NCBI RefSeq assembly: GCF_008386565.1 | Contig: NZ_VUKA01000006.1 | Span: forward strand, 124,001-188,000 | Reading direction: 5' to 3' | Length of the DNA: 64,000 bases | Source of the DNA: Teichococcus oryzae | Lineage (GTDB): Bacteria > Pseudomonadota > Alphaproteobacteria > Acetobacterales > Acetobacteraceae | In this document: positions 19,573 through 31,485 of the stretch, piece by piece | Layout of the letters: each line of letters begins with the position of its first letter | How positions within the stretch are numbered: position 1 is the stretch's first letter | Notes under the pieces: model-generated | The model's input: only the letters and a program-made list of their open reading frames with translations | What the model was told of the DNA's origin: nothing | The model's database searches: none | Position numbers and translations under genes: made by a program

Positions 19573-20061
19573 TCAGCGGTAAGGGGCGTCGAGTTCGAGC
19601 CGCTTGGCGATCTCAGGCTCCCAGCGGTCACCGTTCGAAAGCAGGCGGTTCTTGTCGTAGAGCAGCTCGGCCCGCGTTTCGGTCGCGAACTCGAAATTAG
19701 GCCCCTCGACAATGGCATCCACCGGGCAGGCTTCCTCGCACAACCCGCAATAGATGCACTTCGTCATGTCAATGTCGTAGCGCGTGGTGCGGCGCGATCC
19801 GTCCTCGCGGGGCTCTGCCTCGATGGTGATGGCGAGCGCCGGGCAGACCGCCTCGCACAGCTTGCAGGCGATGCAACGCTCTTCCCCATTGGGATAGCGG
19901 CGCAGCGCATGCTCGCCCTTGAAGCGGGGAGACAGCGCCGTTTTCTCGTAAGGGTAGCTGATGGTCGACTTCTTGCTGAAGAAATACTTCAGCGTCAGCG
20001 CCATGCCCGAGACAAGCTCGGTCAGCAGCAGGCTGCGCGCCATGCGGTCAAGCGATGCCAT
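19573..20061 (-). CDS. nuoI: NADH-quinone oxidoreductase subunit I
   Basis: Peripheral-arm ferredoxin-like subunit carrying clusters N6a and N6b; 162 residues, the typical alphaproteobacterial length. Two CxxCxxCxxxCP motifs are intact: [17 protein letters not shown] and [21 protein letters not shown]. An N-terminal amphipathic helix ([16 protein letters not shown]) attaches it to the membrane arm. The end, [18 protein letters not shown], matches homologues. The gene starts 50 bases after nuoH and is separated from nuoJ by 129 bases that contain a hairpin. Confidence 0.97.
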   Translation of the reverse strand: MASLDRMARSLLLTELVSGMALTLKYFFSKKSTISYPYEKTALSPRFKGEHALRRYPNGEERCIACKLCEAVCPALAITIEAEPREDGSRRTTRYDIDMTKCIYCGLCEEACPVDAIVEGPNFEFATETRAELLYDKNRLLSNGDRWEPEIAKRLELDAPYR

Positions 20062-20111
20062 CTCTCACCTCGTCGCGCGGGGCAGGCCCGCGCCGATCGT
20101 CTTGAAACAGG

Positions 20112-21122
20112 TCATGCCGGCAGCCACCCCGCGAGCTTCAGCACGGCGGCCGTCAGCACCAGCCAGACCAGGCTGAACGGCAGGAACACCTTCCAGCCCA
20201 GCCGCATCAGCTGGTCATAGCGGTAGCGCGGGAACGTCGCGCGCACCCAGACGAAGGTGAACATGCAGAGGCACACCTTCAGGATGAACCAGATGGGGCC
20301 CGGCAGCCAGTTGAAGGGCGCGATGTCCATCGGCGGCAGCCAGCCACCCAGGAACAGGGTGGTGGTCATGGCCGACATGAGGAACATGTTGGCGTATTCG
20401 CCCAGGAAGAACAGCGCGTAGGTCATGGAGGAATATTCCACCATGAAGCCCGCCACGAGTTCGGACTCGCCTTCCGCCAGGTCAAAGGGCGGGCGGTTGG
20501 TCTCGGCCAGGGTCGAGATGAAGAAGATGATGAACATCGGGAAGAGCGGGATGAAGAACCACACCGTCTTCTGCGCCAGCACGATCTCCGTCAGGTTCAG
20601 CGAACCTACGCAAAGCAGCACCGTCACGATCACGAAGCCCATCGAGACTTCGTAGGACACCATCTGCGCCGCCGAGCGCAGCGCGCCCAGGAAGGCGTAT
20701 TTCGAGTTCGACGCCCAACCGGCGATGATGATGCCGTACACGCCGAGCGAGGAAATCGCGAAAAGGTAGAGGATGCCGACATTGATGTCGGCGATCGCCC
20801 AGCCCTCATTCACCGGGATCACCGCCCAGGCGATCATCGCCAGGATGAAGGTCAGCACCGGACCGAGGATGAACAGCGCCCGGTTGGCGCCCGAGGGGAT
20901 GATCGTTTCCTTCAGCAGCATCTTCGCGGCATCCGCGAAGGGCTGCAGCAGGCCGAGCGGCCCCACCATGTTCGGGCCGACGCGCATCTGCATCGCCGCC
21001 ATGATCTTGCGCTCGGCATAGGTCATGTAGGCGACCGCGATCAGCAGCGGGACCAGCATCGCCAGCGTCTGCAGGACGGTGATGATCAGCACCCCGATCG
21101 GGGAGGCAAGGAAGGCTTCCAT
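20112..21122 (-). CDS. nuoH: NADH-quinone oxidoreductase subunit H
   Basis: Membrane subunit that forms the quinone-entry chamber at the junction of the two arms of complex I; 336 residues, eight helices. Conserved cytoplasmic loops are seen: [35 protein letters not shown] (around residues 36-70), the [18 protein letters not shown] loop (about 210-227) rich in acidic residues, and [20 protein letters not shown] near the end. ATG at 21122, six bases after the nuoG stop. Confidence 0.97.
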   Translation of the reverse strand: MEAFLASPIGVLIITVLQTLAMLVPLLIAVAYMTYAERKIMAAMQMRVGPNMVGPLGLLQPFADAAKMLLKETIIPSGANRALFILGPVLTFILAMIAWAVIPVNEGWAIADINVGILYLFAISSLGVYGIIIAGWASNSKYAFLGALRSAAQMVSYEVSMGFVIVTVLLCVGSLNLTEIVLAQKTVWFFIPLFPMFIIFFISTLAETNRPPFDLAEGESELVAGFMVEYSSMTYALFFLGEYANMFLMSAMTTTLFLGGWLPPMDIAPFNWLPGPIWFILKVCLCMFTFVWVRATFPRYRYDQLMRLGWKVFLPFSLVWLVLTAAVLKLAGWLPA

Positions 21123-21128
21123 CGGGGC

Positions 21129-23189
21129 TTACTCCGCCGCCAGCCGCGGCGCGGGGTCGTTGTAGATGCGGCTGCACTGCGCCATCGTTTCCGAGGCGCG
21201 GCTCACCGCATCCGCCAGCCAGTAATCGCTGATCGGCAGGGTGAAGGCGGCCTCGCCCAGGGCGCCGCCGGCCTGCGGGCCGGCGGTGTCGGCGCAACCC
21301 CCGGCCATCCGGCCATCGACCGCGCCGAAGATCGGGTTGAAGGCGACCATGCGTTCGCGCAGCGCGTCCAGCGTGTCGAAATCCAGCGCCACGTCCAGCG
21401 CGGCGCCGGCGGCGCGAATGATGCGCCAGTCCTCCTTCGCCTCGCCGGGCGGGAACAGGGCCAGGCGGCCCCGCTGCACCCGCCCCTCGGTGGAGACGTA
21501 GGTGCCTTCCTTCTCGGTATAGGCCGCGCCGGGCAGGATCACGTCGGCGCGCGCCGCGGCCTTGCCGCCGTGATGGCCCTGATACACCACGAAGGTGCCC
21601 GCGGGGATCGCAGATGCCTCGATGTTGTCGGCGCCCAGCAACCACAACGCTTCCAGCCCGCCCTGCAGCATGCCGGCGACGTCGCGCCCCCCCTCGCCCG
21701 GCACGAAGCCGGCATCGAGGGCACCGACCTGGCCGCCAAACAGGTGCAGCACGTTGAAGCCGTGCCATTCCGGCGTCAGCCCGCCGAAAGCATTCGCCAG
21801 ATCCCAGGCAGCGGCCAGCACCGCCGCGCCATCCGGCCGCGCCAAAGCCGCCCGCCCGACGATCACCATCGGCTTGCTGGCGGCCTTGAGCGTTTCGGCG
21901 AAGCCGAGGCTGCCATCCATCAGGCCGGCGATCGCCGCCGGCCCCTCGCCCAGATGCTCGGTATTGTAGGTGAGATCGAGGCCCTTCGGTCCGATATGCG
22001 CCACCTTCAGCGCGCCGGAGGCCCAGCGCTTGCGGATGCGGGCATTCAGCACCGGCGCTTCCTTGCGCGGGTTGCTGCCGATGATCACCAGCGCGTCCGC
22101 CTCCTCGATCCCGGCGATGCCGGTGTTGAAGAGGTAGAAATCGCGGCGCGAGGTGTCGATTGCGGCGCCGTCCTGCCGGCAATCGGTGTTGGCCGAACTG
22201 AGGCCGCGCATCAGCGCGCGCAGCGCGAAGGCGCTTTCGGCATCCACCAGGTCGCCGGCAATGGCGCCGACCTGGTCGCCCTTCAGGCCCTGCATCTTCT
22301 CGCTGATGACGGCGAAGGCTTCCTCCCAGCTCGCCTGGCGCAGCTTGCCGTCCTTGCGGACCCAGGGGCGGTCGAGGCGCTGCCGCTTCAGCCCGTCAAA
22401 GGCGAAGCGGCCGCGATCGGCCATCCATTCCTCGTTCACGTCATCATTGACGCGCGGCAGGATGCGGACCACCTCCGGGCCCCGCGTGTCGACGCGGATA
22501 TTGGTGCCGGTGGCGTCTAGCACGTCGATGCTGTCCGTCTTCCGCAGCTCCCAGGGGCGCGCGACATAGGCATAGGGACGGCTGGTCAGCGCGCCGACCG
22601 GGCAGATGTCGATCAAATTGCCGGACAGCTCGGTGGTCAGCGCCTTCTCGACATAGGTGCCGATCTGCATGTCCTCGCCACGGCCGGTCGCACCCAGCTC
22701 CGGCACGCCCGCGACCTCGGTCGCGAAGCGCACGCAGCGGGTGCACTGGATGCAGCGGTTCATGATCGTTTTGACCAGGGGGCCGAGGTACTTGTCCTTG
22801 ACGGCCCGCTTCTCCTCCCGGTAGCGGCCGCCCTGCCCGCCATAGGCCGTCGCCTGGTCCTGCAGGTCGCACTCGCCGCCCTGGTCGCAGATCGGGCAAT
22901 CCAGCGGGTGGTTGATCAGCAGGAATTCCATGACGTTGCGGCGGGCGTTGCGGACCATCGGGCTGTCCGTGAACACCTTCATGCCGTCCGCCACGGGATA
23001 GGCGCAGGAAGCCACCGGCTTCGGCGCCTTCTCCACCTCGACGAGGCACATGCGGCAATTGCCGGCGACGCTCAGCCGCTCATGGTAGCAGAAGCGAGGG
23101 ATCTCCTTGGCCGCGGCCTCGCAGGCCTGCAGCACCGTGGCGCCGTTCGGGACCTCGATCTCGATCCCGTCAACCGTGACCTTTGCCAT
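21129..23189 (-). CDS. nuoG: NADH-quinone oxidoreductase subunit G
   Basis: The 686-residue subunit that holds the N1b, N4 and N5 Fe-S clusters. The N-terminal [2Fe-2S] domain shows CYHERLSVAGNCRMCLVEV and the distal Cys at VASCAYP; then the His-Cys motif HPLDCPICDQGGECDLQD (N5) and CIQCTRCVRF with CPVGALTSRPYAY (N4). The C-terminal half is a molybdopterin-oxidoreductase-like domain without cofactor residues, as in mitochondrial-type NuoG. At 686 residues it is the short alphaproteobacterial form. ATG at 23189; the gap to nuoF is three bases. Confidence 0.97.
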   Translation of the reverse strand: MAKVTVDGIEIEVPNGATVLQACEAAAKEIPRFCYHERLSVAGNCRMCLVEVEKAPKPVASCAYPVADGMKVFTDSPMVRNARRNVMEFLLINHPLDCPICDQGGECDLQDQATAYGGQGGRYREEKRAVKDKYLGPLVKTIMNRCIQCTRCVRFATEVAGVPELGATGRGEDMQIGTYVEKALTTELSGNLIDICPVGALTSRPYAYVARPWELRKTDSIDVLDATGTNIRVDTRGPEVVRILPRVNDDVNEEWMADRGRFAFDGLKRQRLDRPWVRKDGKLRQASWEEAFAVISEKMQGLKGDQVGAIAGDLVDAESAFALRALMRGLSSANTDCRQDGAAIDTSRRDFYLFNTGIAGIEEADALVIIGSNPRKEAPVLNARIRKRWASGALKVAHIGPKGLDLTYNTEHLGEGPAAIAGLMDGSLGFAETLKAASKPMVIVGRAALARPDGAAVLAAAWDLANAFGGLTPEWHGFNVLHLFGGQVGALDAGFVPGEGGRDVAGMLQGGLEALWLLGADNIEASAIPAGTFVVYQGHHGGKAAARADVILPGAAYTEKEGTYVSTEGRVQRGRLALFPPGEAKEDWRIIRAAGAALDVALDFDTLDALRERMVAFNPIFGAVDGRMAGGCADTAGPQAGGALGEAAFTLPISDYWLADAVSRASETMAQCSRIYNDPAPRLAAE

Positions 23190-23192
23190 GGC

Positions 23193-24503
23193 TTACTCCG
23201 CCGCCAGCGGAACGGTGCCGCCGGCCCTCTTCGCCTTGTACGCGGCGATGCGCTCTTCCATCACCGGCCGGAAGTGCCGGATCAGCCCCTGCACCGGCCA
23301 CACGCCGCCATCGGCCAGCGCGCAAATGGTATGGCCCTCGATCTGGCGGGTGACGCTCTCCAGGACGTCGATCTCCTCCAGCTCGGCGCGGCCCTCGACC
23401 ATGCGGGCCATCAGGCGCTTCTGCCAGCCCATGCCCTCGCGGCAGGGGGTGCACTGGCCGCAGCTCTCATGCTTGTAGAAATCGGCCAGGCGGGCGATCG
23501 CCTTGATGATGTCGGTGGACTTGTCCATCACGATCACGCCCGCCGTGCCGAGGCCCGATTTGTGCTCGCGCAGCGCGTCGAAATCCATCAGCACGTCGTC
23601 GCAGATGTGCTTCGGCAGCAGCGGGGTCGAGGAGCCGCCGGGGATGACGGCCAGCAGGTTGTCCCAGCCGCCGCGCACGCCGCCGGCATAGCGCTCGATC
23701 AGCTCCCGCATGGGGATGCTCATCTCGGCTTCCACGTTGCAGGGCTTGTTCACATGGCCCTGGATGCAGAACACCTTGGTGCCGCTGTTCTTCGGGCGCC
23801 CGAAGGAGGCGAACCAGGAGGCGCCACGGCGCAGGATCTCCGGCACCACGGCGATGGTCTCGACGTTGTTCACAGTCGTCGGGCAGCCATACAGGCCCAC
23901 CGCCGCCGGGAAGGGCGGCTTCAGGCGCGGCATGCCCTTCTTGCCTTCCAGGCTCTCGATCAGCGCGGTTTCCTCGCCGCAGATATAGGCGCCGGCGCCG
24001 CGATGCACGTAAAGGTTGAAATCCCAGCCGCTGCCCGCGGCATTCGGCCCGAGCAGCCCGGCCTCATAGGCCTCGTCGATAGCGGCCTGCAGCACCAGGT
24101 GCTCGTTGTAATACTCGCCGCGCACATAGATGTAGCCGGCATGCGCGCCCATGGCGACACCAGCGATCAGGCAACCTTCGATCAGCGTGTGCGGATCGTT
24201 GCGGATGATGTCACGGTCCTTGCAGGTGCCCGGCTCGGACTCGTCGCAATTGACCACGAGGTAGGAAGGACGCCCATCCGGGCTTTCCTTCGGCATGAAG
24301 CTCCATTTGAGGCCGGTCGGGAAGCCGGCGCCGCCACGGCCGCGCAAGCCGGACTGCTTCATCTCCTCGATGATCCAGTCCCGCCCCTTGGCGATGATGC
24401 CGGCCGTGCCGTCCCAGTTGCCGCGCCGCCGCGCCTCCTTCAGCCCCCAGTGATGGATGCCGTAGAGGTTGGTGAAGATGCGGTCCTTGTCGCTCAGCGC
24501 CAT
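23193..24503 (-). CDS. nuoF: NADH-quinone oxidoreductase subunit F
   Basis: NADH- and FMN-binding subunit with [4Fe-4S] cluster N3; 436 residues. The NADH/FMN site is seen at [20 protein letters not shown] (about 53-72) and [15 protein letters not shown]; the glycine-rich Rossmann-like stretch [19 protein letters not shown] follows (about 170-188). The cluster ligands are in [16 protein letters not shown] with the fourth Cys at [11 protein letters not shown]. Start ATG at 24503. The stop lies three bases before nuoG and the start four bases after the nuoE stop. Confidence 0.98.
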   Translation of the reverse strand: MALSDKDRIFTNLYGIHHWGLKEARRRGNWDGTAGIIAKGRDWIIEEMKQSGLRGRGGAGFPTGLKWSFMPKESPDGRPSYLVVNCDESEPGTCKDRDIIRNDPHTLIEGCLIAGVAMGAHAGYIYVRGEYYNEHLVLQAAIDEAYEAGLLGPNAAGSGWDFNLYVHRGAGAYICGEETALIESLEGKKGMPRLKPPFPAAVGLYGCPTTVNNVETIAVVPEILRRGASWFASFGRPKNSGTKVFCIQGHVNKPCNVEAEMSIPMRELIERYAGGVRGGWDNLLAVIPGGSSTPLLPKHICDDVLMDFDALREHKSGLGTAGVIVMDKSTDIIKAIARLADFYKHESCGQCTPCREGMGWQKRLMARMVEGRAELEEIDVLESVTRQIEGHTICALADGGVWPVQGLIRHFRPVMEERIAAYKAKRAGGTVPLAAE

Positions 24504-24507
24504 GGCG

Positions 24508-25137
24508 TCACTTCTCCTCCGCCAGCGGGATATCGAGCAGCGTCTCGGGCCCGCCTTCCGGCGCGCTGCACAACCGCCCCTTGGCGCTGCCCGGCTCCGG
24601 CCGCTCGCCGCGCTTCAGCGCCTCGATCAGCTTCACCGCGCTGTCGTAATCCAGGTCCTCGTAATAATCGTCATCCACCTGCAGGATCGGCGCGTTCACG
24701 CAGGCGCCGAGGCATTCCACCTCGGTCAGGGTGAACAGCCCGTCCTCGCTGGTGTCGCCATAGCCCTTCAGCCGGCCGGCATCCTTGCAGGCCCGCAACA
24801 CCTCGTCCGAACCCCGCAGCCAGCAGGGCGTCGTTCCGCAGACCTGCAGGTGGTGGCGGCCGATCGGCTTGGTGTTGAACATGAAATAGAAGCTGGCGAC
24901 CTCGTAGACGCGGATCGGCGCCATGCCGAGGCGCAGCGCCACCTGGTCCATCGCGACGCGCGGCACCCAGGCGCTGCCGGTCTGCCGGCCCATCTGCTTC
25001 TGCACGACGTAGAGCAGCGGAATGACACCGCTGGCCTTCTTGGTTTCCGGATACCGCTTCAGGATCTTGACGATCTGCGCTTCGCTTTCCTCGTCGAAAG
25101 CGAAGCTCACGGGCTCCTGGTGCTGCGGGGCGCTCAC
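24508..25137 (-). CDS. nuoE: NADH-quinone oxidoreductase subunit E
   Basis: The thioredoxin-fold [2Fe-2S] (N1a) subunit, 209 residues. Cluster ligands are visible in [12 protein letters not shown] and [15 protein letters not shown], and the N-terminal helical part [14 protein letters not shown] is typical. I use the GTG at 25137 ([20 protein letters not shown]), which forms GTGA with the nuoD stop. In-frame sequence further upstream lies within nuoD and is not protein-like. The last 35 residues (from about [17 protein letters not shown]) form a short tail found in alphaproteobacterial NuoE. Confidence 0.96.
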   Translation of the reverse strand: MSAPQHQEPVSFAFDEESEAQIVKILKRYPETKKASGVIPLLYVVQKQMGRQTGSAWVPRVAMDQVALRLGMAPIRVYEVASFYFMFNTKPIGRHHLQVCGTTPCWLRGSDEVLRACKDAGRLKGYGDTSEDGLFTLTEVECLGACVNAPILQVDDDYYEDLDYDSAVKLIEALKRGERPEPGSAKGRLCSAPEGGPETLLDIPLAEEK

Positions 25138-26351
25138 CGGTCGATCTCTCCGAACACGATATCCAGGCTGCCGATGATGGACACGGCATCGGCCAGCATG
25201 TGGCCCTTGGACAATTTCTCCATCGCCTGCAGATGCGCGAAGCCGGGCGAGCGGATCTTGCAGCGGTAAGGCTTGTTGGTGCCATCCGCCACCAGGTGCA
25301 CGCCGAACTCGCCCTTCGGCGCCTCGACCACCGTATAGGTCGAGCCTTCGGGAACGTGATAGCCCTCGGAATACAGCTTGAAGTGATGGATCAGCGATTC
25401 CATCGAGCGCTTCATGTCGGCGCGCGTCGGCGAGGCGATCTTGCTGTCCAGCACCTTGATCGGACCGCGCGGCATCTGCGCCAAGCATTGCTTGATGATC
25501 TTATGGCTTTCCCGCATCTCCGCAATGCGGACGAGATAGCGCTCGTAGCAGTCGCCATGGCTGCCGACCGGGATGTCGAACTCCAGCTGGTCGTACACGT
25601 CATAAGGCTGCGAGCGGCGCAGATCCCACGCGCAGCCGGAGGCACGCAGGCAGGGACCGCTGAAGCCCCAAGCCATGGCGTCCTCGGCGCTGATGATGCC
25701 GATATCCACGGTGCGCTGCTTGAAGATGCGGTTGCCGGTCAGCAGCCGCTCGATGTCATCGACGAATTTCGGGAACTGCTCCGCCCATGCCGCGATGCGG
25801 TCGGTCAGGCCGGGCGGGAGATCCTTCACCACGCCGCCGGCGCGGAAATAGTTCGCGTGGTAATGCGAGCCGGAGGTCGCGTCATAGAATTCCAGCAGCG
25901 CCTCGCGCTGCTCGAAGCCCCAGAGGCTGGGCGTGGTCGCGCCCACATCCAGCGCATAGGTGGTGATGTTCAGGATGTGGTTCAGCAGGCGGCTGATCTC
26001 GGCGAACATCACGCGGATGTATTGCGCGCGGACCGGCACCTCGATGCCCAGCAGCTTTTCCTGCGCCAGGACGTAGGCATGCTCCATGCACATCGGCGCG
26101 ACGTAATCCAGGCGATCGAAATAGGGGTTCGTCTGAAGATACGTCTTGTACTCGATGAGCTTCTCGGTGCCGCGATGCAGCAGGCCGATATGCGGATCGG
26201 CACGCTCCACAAACTCGCCCTGCAACTCCAGCACGAGACGCAGCACGCCATGCGCGGCCGGATGCTGCGGGCCGAAATTGATGGTGTGGCTGTCGATCTC
26301 GACCGTGCGGGTGTTGCCGGCGGCCGGGGTGTCTTCGGTGCTGAGGCTCAT
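25134..26351 (-). CDS. nuoD: NADH-quinone oxidoreductase subunit D
   Basis: 49-kDa subunit that forms one wall of the quinone-reduction site; 405 residues. The conserved quinone-site loop is [19 protein letters not shown] (with His and Tyr partners downstream), followed by [22 protein letters not shown] and [23 protein letters not shown]. The C-terminal end DIVFGEIDR is as in homologues. It is not fused to NuoC. The ATG at 26351 overlaps the nuoC stop (ATGA), and its own stop overlaps nuoE, so coupling extends through C, D and E. Confidence 0.97.
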   Translation of the reverse strand: MSLSTEDTPAAGNTRTVEIDSHTINFGPQHPAAHGVLRLVLELQGEFVERADPHIGLLHRGTEKLIEYKTYLQTNPYFDRLDYVAPMCMEHAYVLAQEKLLGIEVPVRAQYIRVMFAEISRLLNHILNITTYALDVGATTPSLWGFEQREALLEFYDATSGSHYHANYFRAGGVVKDLPPGLTDRIAAWAEQFPKFVDDIERLLTGNRIFKQRTVDIGIISAEDAMAWGFSGPCLRASGCAWDLRRSQPYDVYDQLEFDIPVGSHGDCYERYLVRIAEMRESHKIIKQCLAQMPRGPIKVLDSKIASPTRADMKRSMESLIHHFKLYSEGYHVPEGSTYTVVEAPKGEFGVHLVADGTNKPYRCKIRSPGFAHLQAMEKLSKGHMLADAVSIIGSLDIVFGEIDR

Positions 26352-27010
26352 TCGCGGGTGATCCGGTTGAGATGCACCTTCTCGTCCCCGGGCAGCGTGG
26401 TCATGCCTTCCCAGGGGGAGAGGAAATCAAAGTTGCGGAAATCCTGCTGCAGCTTGACAGGCTCATACACCACCGCCTGCCGCTCGGGGTCGTAGCGGAC
26501 CTCCACATAGCCGGTCAGCGGGAAGTCCTTGCGCAGCGGGTGCCCCTGGAAGCCATAGTCGGTCAGGATGCGGCGCAGATCAGTCTGCCCCTCGAACACC
26601 ACCCCGTACATGTCCCACGCTTCCCGCTCCCACCAGGTGGCGGACGGCCAAAGATCGGACACGGTGGGGATCGCCTGCACGGCATCCGTCATGGTGATGA
26701 CGCGGATGCGGTGGTTATGGGTGAGCGAGAGCAGGTTGTAGACCACGTCGAACCGCTCGGCGCGCTGCGGCCAGTCGACGCCGCAGATGTCCATGCATTG
26801 CTCGAAGGCGAATTCCGGCTTGTCGCGCAGGAGCTGCAGCACGGCATGCACGGCGCCGCGCCGCACGCGGATCTCGGGCTCGGCACCGCGGGCGAGGCTG
26901 GAATCGATCACCACGCCATCCGGAAGCGTCGCGAGCACGGCGCTCAGAAGCGCCTGCTGCGGGCTTGGCCGCGCCGGCTCGGCCGGCAGGTTCTCGGACA
27001 GGTCAGCCAC
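26348..27010 (-). CDS. nuoC: NADH-quinone oxidoreductase subunit C
   Basis: 30-kDa peripheral-arm subunit, 220 residues. The family signature is [21 protein letters not shown] followed by [30 protein letters not shown], and the first domain contains [25 protein letters not shown]. The start is taken as the GTG at 27010 ([19 protein letters not shown]) overlapping the end of nuoB by 8 bases. The longer frame upstream is Arg/Ser-rich shadow sequence over nuoB. No dedicated SD is obvious, consistent with translational coupling. Confidence 0.95.
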   Translation of the reverse strand: MADLSENLPAEPARPSPQQALLSAVLATLPDGVVIDSSLARGAEPEIRVRRGAVHAVLQLLRDKPEFAFEQCMDICGVDWPQRAERFDVVYNLLSLTHNHRIRVITMTDAVQAIPTVSDLWPSATWWEREAWDMYGVVFEGQTDLRRILTDYGFQGHPLRKDFPLTGYVEVRYDPERQAVVYEPVKLQQDFRNFDFLSPWEGMTTLPGDEKVHLNRITRE

Positions 27011-27563
27011 GGAGGATGCTCCCGGTGCGGCGGATCTTCTTCTGCAACTGCAAGATGCCGTAAACCAGCGCCTCGGCCGTCGGCGGGCAGCCCGGCACAT
27101 AGACATCGACAGGCACGATGCGGTCGCATCCCCGCACAACGCTGTAGGAATAATGATAATAGCCGCCGCCATTGGCGCAGCTGCCCATCGAGATGACGTA
27201 GCGCGGCTCAGCCATCTGGTCATAAACCTTGCGCAGGGCGGGGGCCATCTTGTTGGTCAGCGTGCCGGCGACGATCATGACGTCCGACTGGCGCGGCGAG
27301 CCGCGCGGGATGACGCCGAACCGGTCGAGGTCGTAGCGCGGCATATAGGCATGGATCATCGGCACGGCGCAGCAGGCCAGACCAAAGGTCATCGGCCACA
27401 GGCTGCCGGTGCGGGCCCAGTTCACCACCTTGTCCAGGTTGGCGACGATGAAGCCCTTGTCCTCCATCTCCTCGGTGACGCCCTTCACCACGGCGTCCTG
27501 CTCCGGCCCGGGTTGAAGCGCCTGCTTGTTCCAGGCAAGGTCGTTGCTGCTGGTGCTGCTCAT
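27003..27563 (-). CDS. nuoB: NADH-quinone oxidoreductase subunit B
   Basis: Carries the terminal N2 [4Fe-4S] cluster that reduces quinone; 186 residues. The cluster ligands are in [39 protein letters not shown] and [15 protein letters not shown]. The ATG at 27563 ([14 protein letters not shown]) has GGGAG eight bases upstream, inside the end of nuoA, five bases after whose stop it begins. An in-frame ATG 36 bases earlier would overlap nuoA and is less likely. Confidence 0.97.
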   Translation of the reverse strand: MSSTSSNDLAWNKQALQPGPEQDAVVKGVTEEMEDKGFIVANLDKVVNWARTGSLWPMTFGLACCAVPMIHAYMPRYDLDRFGVIPRGSPRQSDVMIVAGTLTNKMAPALRKVYDQMAEPRYVISMGSCANGGGYYHYSYSVVRGCDRIVPVDVYVPGCPPTAEALVYGILQLQKKIRRTGSILRG

Positions 27564-27568
27564 CGGGC

Positions 27569-27937
27569 TCACTCCCAGTCCAGGGCGCCCTTGCGCCATT
27601 CGTAAAGGAAGCCCACCGTCAGGACCGCCAGAAAGCCCATCATCGACAGGAAGCCCAGCCAGCCGATGTCACCCAGGGCGATGGCCCAGGGGAACAGAAA
27701 GGCAACCTCAAGATCGAAGATGATGAACAGAATGGCGACCAGGTAGAAGCGGACGTCGAATTTGCGACGCGTGTCGTCGAAGGGCTCGAAGCCGCACTCA
27801 TAGGCGGAGACTTTCTCCGCATAGGGCTTCTGCCGGGCGGCAAGCAAGCTGCCCCCCACCATGGCCACAGCGATCACGGCAGCAATCGCCAGGAAGACCA
27901 GGATCGGAAAATAGGTCGCCAGCAGGGGCTGGGTCAT
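27569..27937 (-). CDS. nuoA: NADH-quinone oxidoreductase subunit A
   Basis: First gene of the operon: a three-helix membrane subunit of complex I, 122 residues. The signature is the acidic loop [44 protein letters not shown] (about 42-85), given here as two adjoining motifs, [20 protein letters not shown] and [14 protein letters not shown]. The ATG at 27937 ([15 protein letters not shown]) is chosen because upstream in-frame residues are not membrane-like. The operon promoter must lie in 27938-28118. Confidence 0.96.
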   Translation of the reverse strand: MTQPLLATYFPILVFLAIAAVIAVAMVGGSLLAARQKPYAEKVSAYECGFEPFDDTRRKFDVRFYLVAILFIIFDLEVAFLFPWAIALGDIGWLGFLSMMGFLAVLTVGFLYEWRKGALDWE

Positions 27938-28027
27938 GATGTGTCCGTCCCTTGGGCCCGGGTGGCCCAGTAAAGCCACGCGCCAGGGAAGCACATGGCG
28001 ATCGCGCTACGGGGCATGCCGCAATGC

Positions 28028-28045
28028 AATGTCGCGGCGGACATT
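28028..28045. promoter_or_regulatory. Candidate operator dyad upstream of nuoA
   Basis: Perfect dyad AATGTCGCGGCGGACATT (6-bp arms, 6-bp spacer), centred about 100 bases before the nuoA start in the only region able to carry the nuo promoter. It may bind a dimeric regulator or fold in the leader mRNA. No protein is proposed. Confidence 0.35.
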
Positions 28046-28118
28046 ACCCCCCCGACGCGCATCCCGCCATAGGCCGCCAGAGGATTCGCGCCACATCCAA
28101 AGGGTTGTGGAGCAAAAG

Positions 28119-28157
28119 CAAGAAAAGCCATCCAGGTTTCCTGGATGGCTTTTCTTG
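28119..28157. terminator. Strong bidirectional hairpin after tRNA-Asp
   Basis: CAAGAAAAGCCATCCAG / CTGGATGGCTTTTCTTG form a 17-bp perfect stem (18 bp with the closing G-C) around a tiny loop. The arm contains an A4 tract on one side and a T4 tract on the other, so the minus transcript has a U-rich end. It directly follows tRNA-Asp (3' end 28166) and insulates the nuo promoter region. Confidence 0.85.
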
Positions 28158-28165
28158 AAGCGCTG

Positions 28166-28242
<77 letters not shown>

Positions 28243-28355
28243 TTGCGGCGTGGAGGGGGAATTACGGCGCCTGGATCACCCTGTCAATCGCAGAAAATGG
28301 CTTCGGTGAAGATTGTCCGCAGAAGACCAGGGCGGCGCCGGATGGAGGGGCGGAA

Positions 28356-28427
28356 TGGGCACTGACGGATTCGAACCGCCGGCATCCTCGGTGTAAACGA
28401 GGCGCTCTACCGCTGAGCTAAGTGCCC
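28356..28427 (-). tRNA. tRNA-Val (anticodon TAC), CCA not encoded
   Basis: A 72-base cloverleaf on the minus strand: acceptor GGGCACT / AGTGCCC, D arm TAGCTCAGCGGTAGAGC, anticodon arm CCTCG-TTTACAC-CGAGG with anticodon TAC, T arm GGCGGTTCGAATCCGTC, discriminator A. The genome does not encode CCA here, unlike the neighbouring tRNA-Asp. It lies between the HU gene and tRNA-Asp, all on one strand. Confidence 0.97.
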
Positions 28428-28479
28428 TGAGGCGCGGGCGAAGCGATGCCCGCTTGCGCCACGCGGCGCAAGCGGGAAA

Positions 28480-28752
28480 TCAATCCAGGCCGTCGCGCAG
28501 CGTCTTGCCCGGCTTGAAGCGCACCGTTGTCGAGGCCGGGATCTCGATCTCCTCGCCGGTCCGTGGATTGCGGCCCTTTCCCGCCTTGCGGCGCGCCGTG
28601 GAGAAGGTGCCGAAGCCCACCAGCCGCACCTCCTGCCGGGCCTTGAGGGAGCCGCCAATGGCACCAAACACGGCCTCCAGCACCTCCGCGGCCTTGGCCT
28701 TGGAGAGTTCGCCCGTTTCGGCCACCACAGCCACCAGATCCTGCTTGTTCAC
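28480..28752 (-). CDS. DNA-binding protein HU
   Basis: Nucleoid-associated histone-like protein of 90 residues that binds and bends DNA as a dimer. The IHF/HU signature VGFGTFSTARRKAGKGRNPRTGEEI (positions about 42-66) is complete, with the DNA-intercalating Pro in GRNPRTG, followed by IPASTTVRFKPGKTLRDGL. The start is a GTG (VNKQDLVAVVAETGELSKAKA) with GGAAGAG upstream, giving the standard 90-residue HU; an earlier in-frame ATG would add 16 non-conserved residues. The position after lon is the classical lon-hup order, though a terminator lies upstream of it, in front of the gene start region shared with lon's 3' end. Confidence 0.96.
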   Translation of the reverse strand: MNKQDLVAVVAETGELSKAKAAEVLEAVFGAIGGSLKARQEVRLVGFGTFSTARRKAGKGRNPRTGEEIEIPASTTVRFKPGKTLRDGLD

Positions 28753-28872
28753 CCGTTCTCTTCCTGCTCTGTGCTGCCTGGCCGGTCTCCGCTGGGACAC
28801 CGTGCTCCGACACTAGGCAAGCCACTTTTCGAGCGTCAACGTTTGGGTGCCTCGGTACCGGCCATCGCCATG

Positions 28873-28901
28873 AAAAAGGGCCGGAGCAAATGCCCCGGCC
28901 C
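28873..28901 (-). terminator. Intrinsic terminator of lon
   Basis: On the minus strand GGGCCGG / CCGGCCC (plus three inner GCA/TGC pairs after one mismatch) is followed by TTTTT. It starts 24 bases after the lon stop, so HU is likely transcribed from its own promoter between here and 28752. Confidence 0.88.
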
Positions 28902-28924
28902 AGCTTTCAGCCCGGTTCGGCCAA

Positions 28925-31342
<2,418 letters not shown>

Positions 31343-31485
31343 TGGGGACCTCACTCAGGACAGCCGGCGTGGACGCGCCCGATGACAGCACGCGCCCTCG
31401 CCACGGGGTTCTCCCATGAGATGGGCCCGGCCTGGCGGCAGGGCAAGCCACGCGAGCCTGCCATGCCATCAGGGCCGGGCAGATC

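Noticed and set aside
25200-26495. Plus-strand frame opposite nuoD
   Set aside because: nuoD has all family motifs and overlaps with nuoC and nuoE. The plus frame has no recognisable motif.
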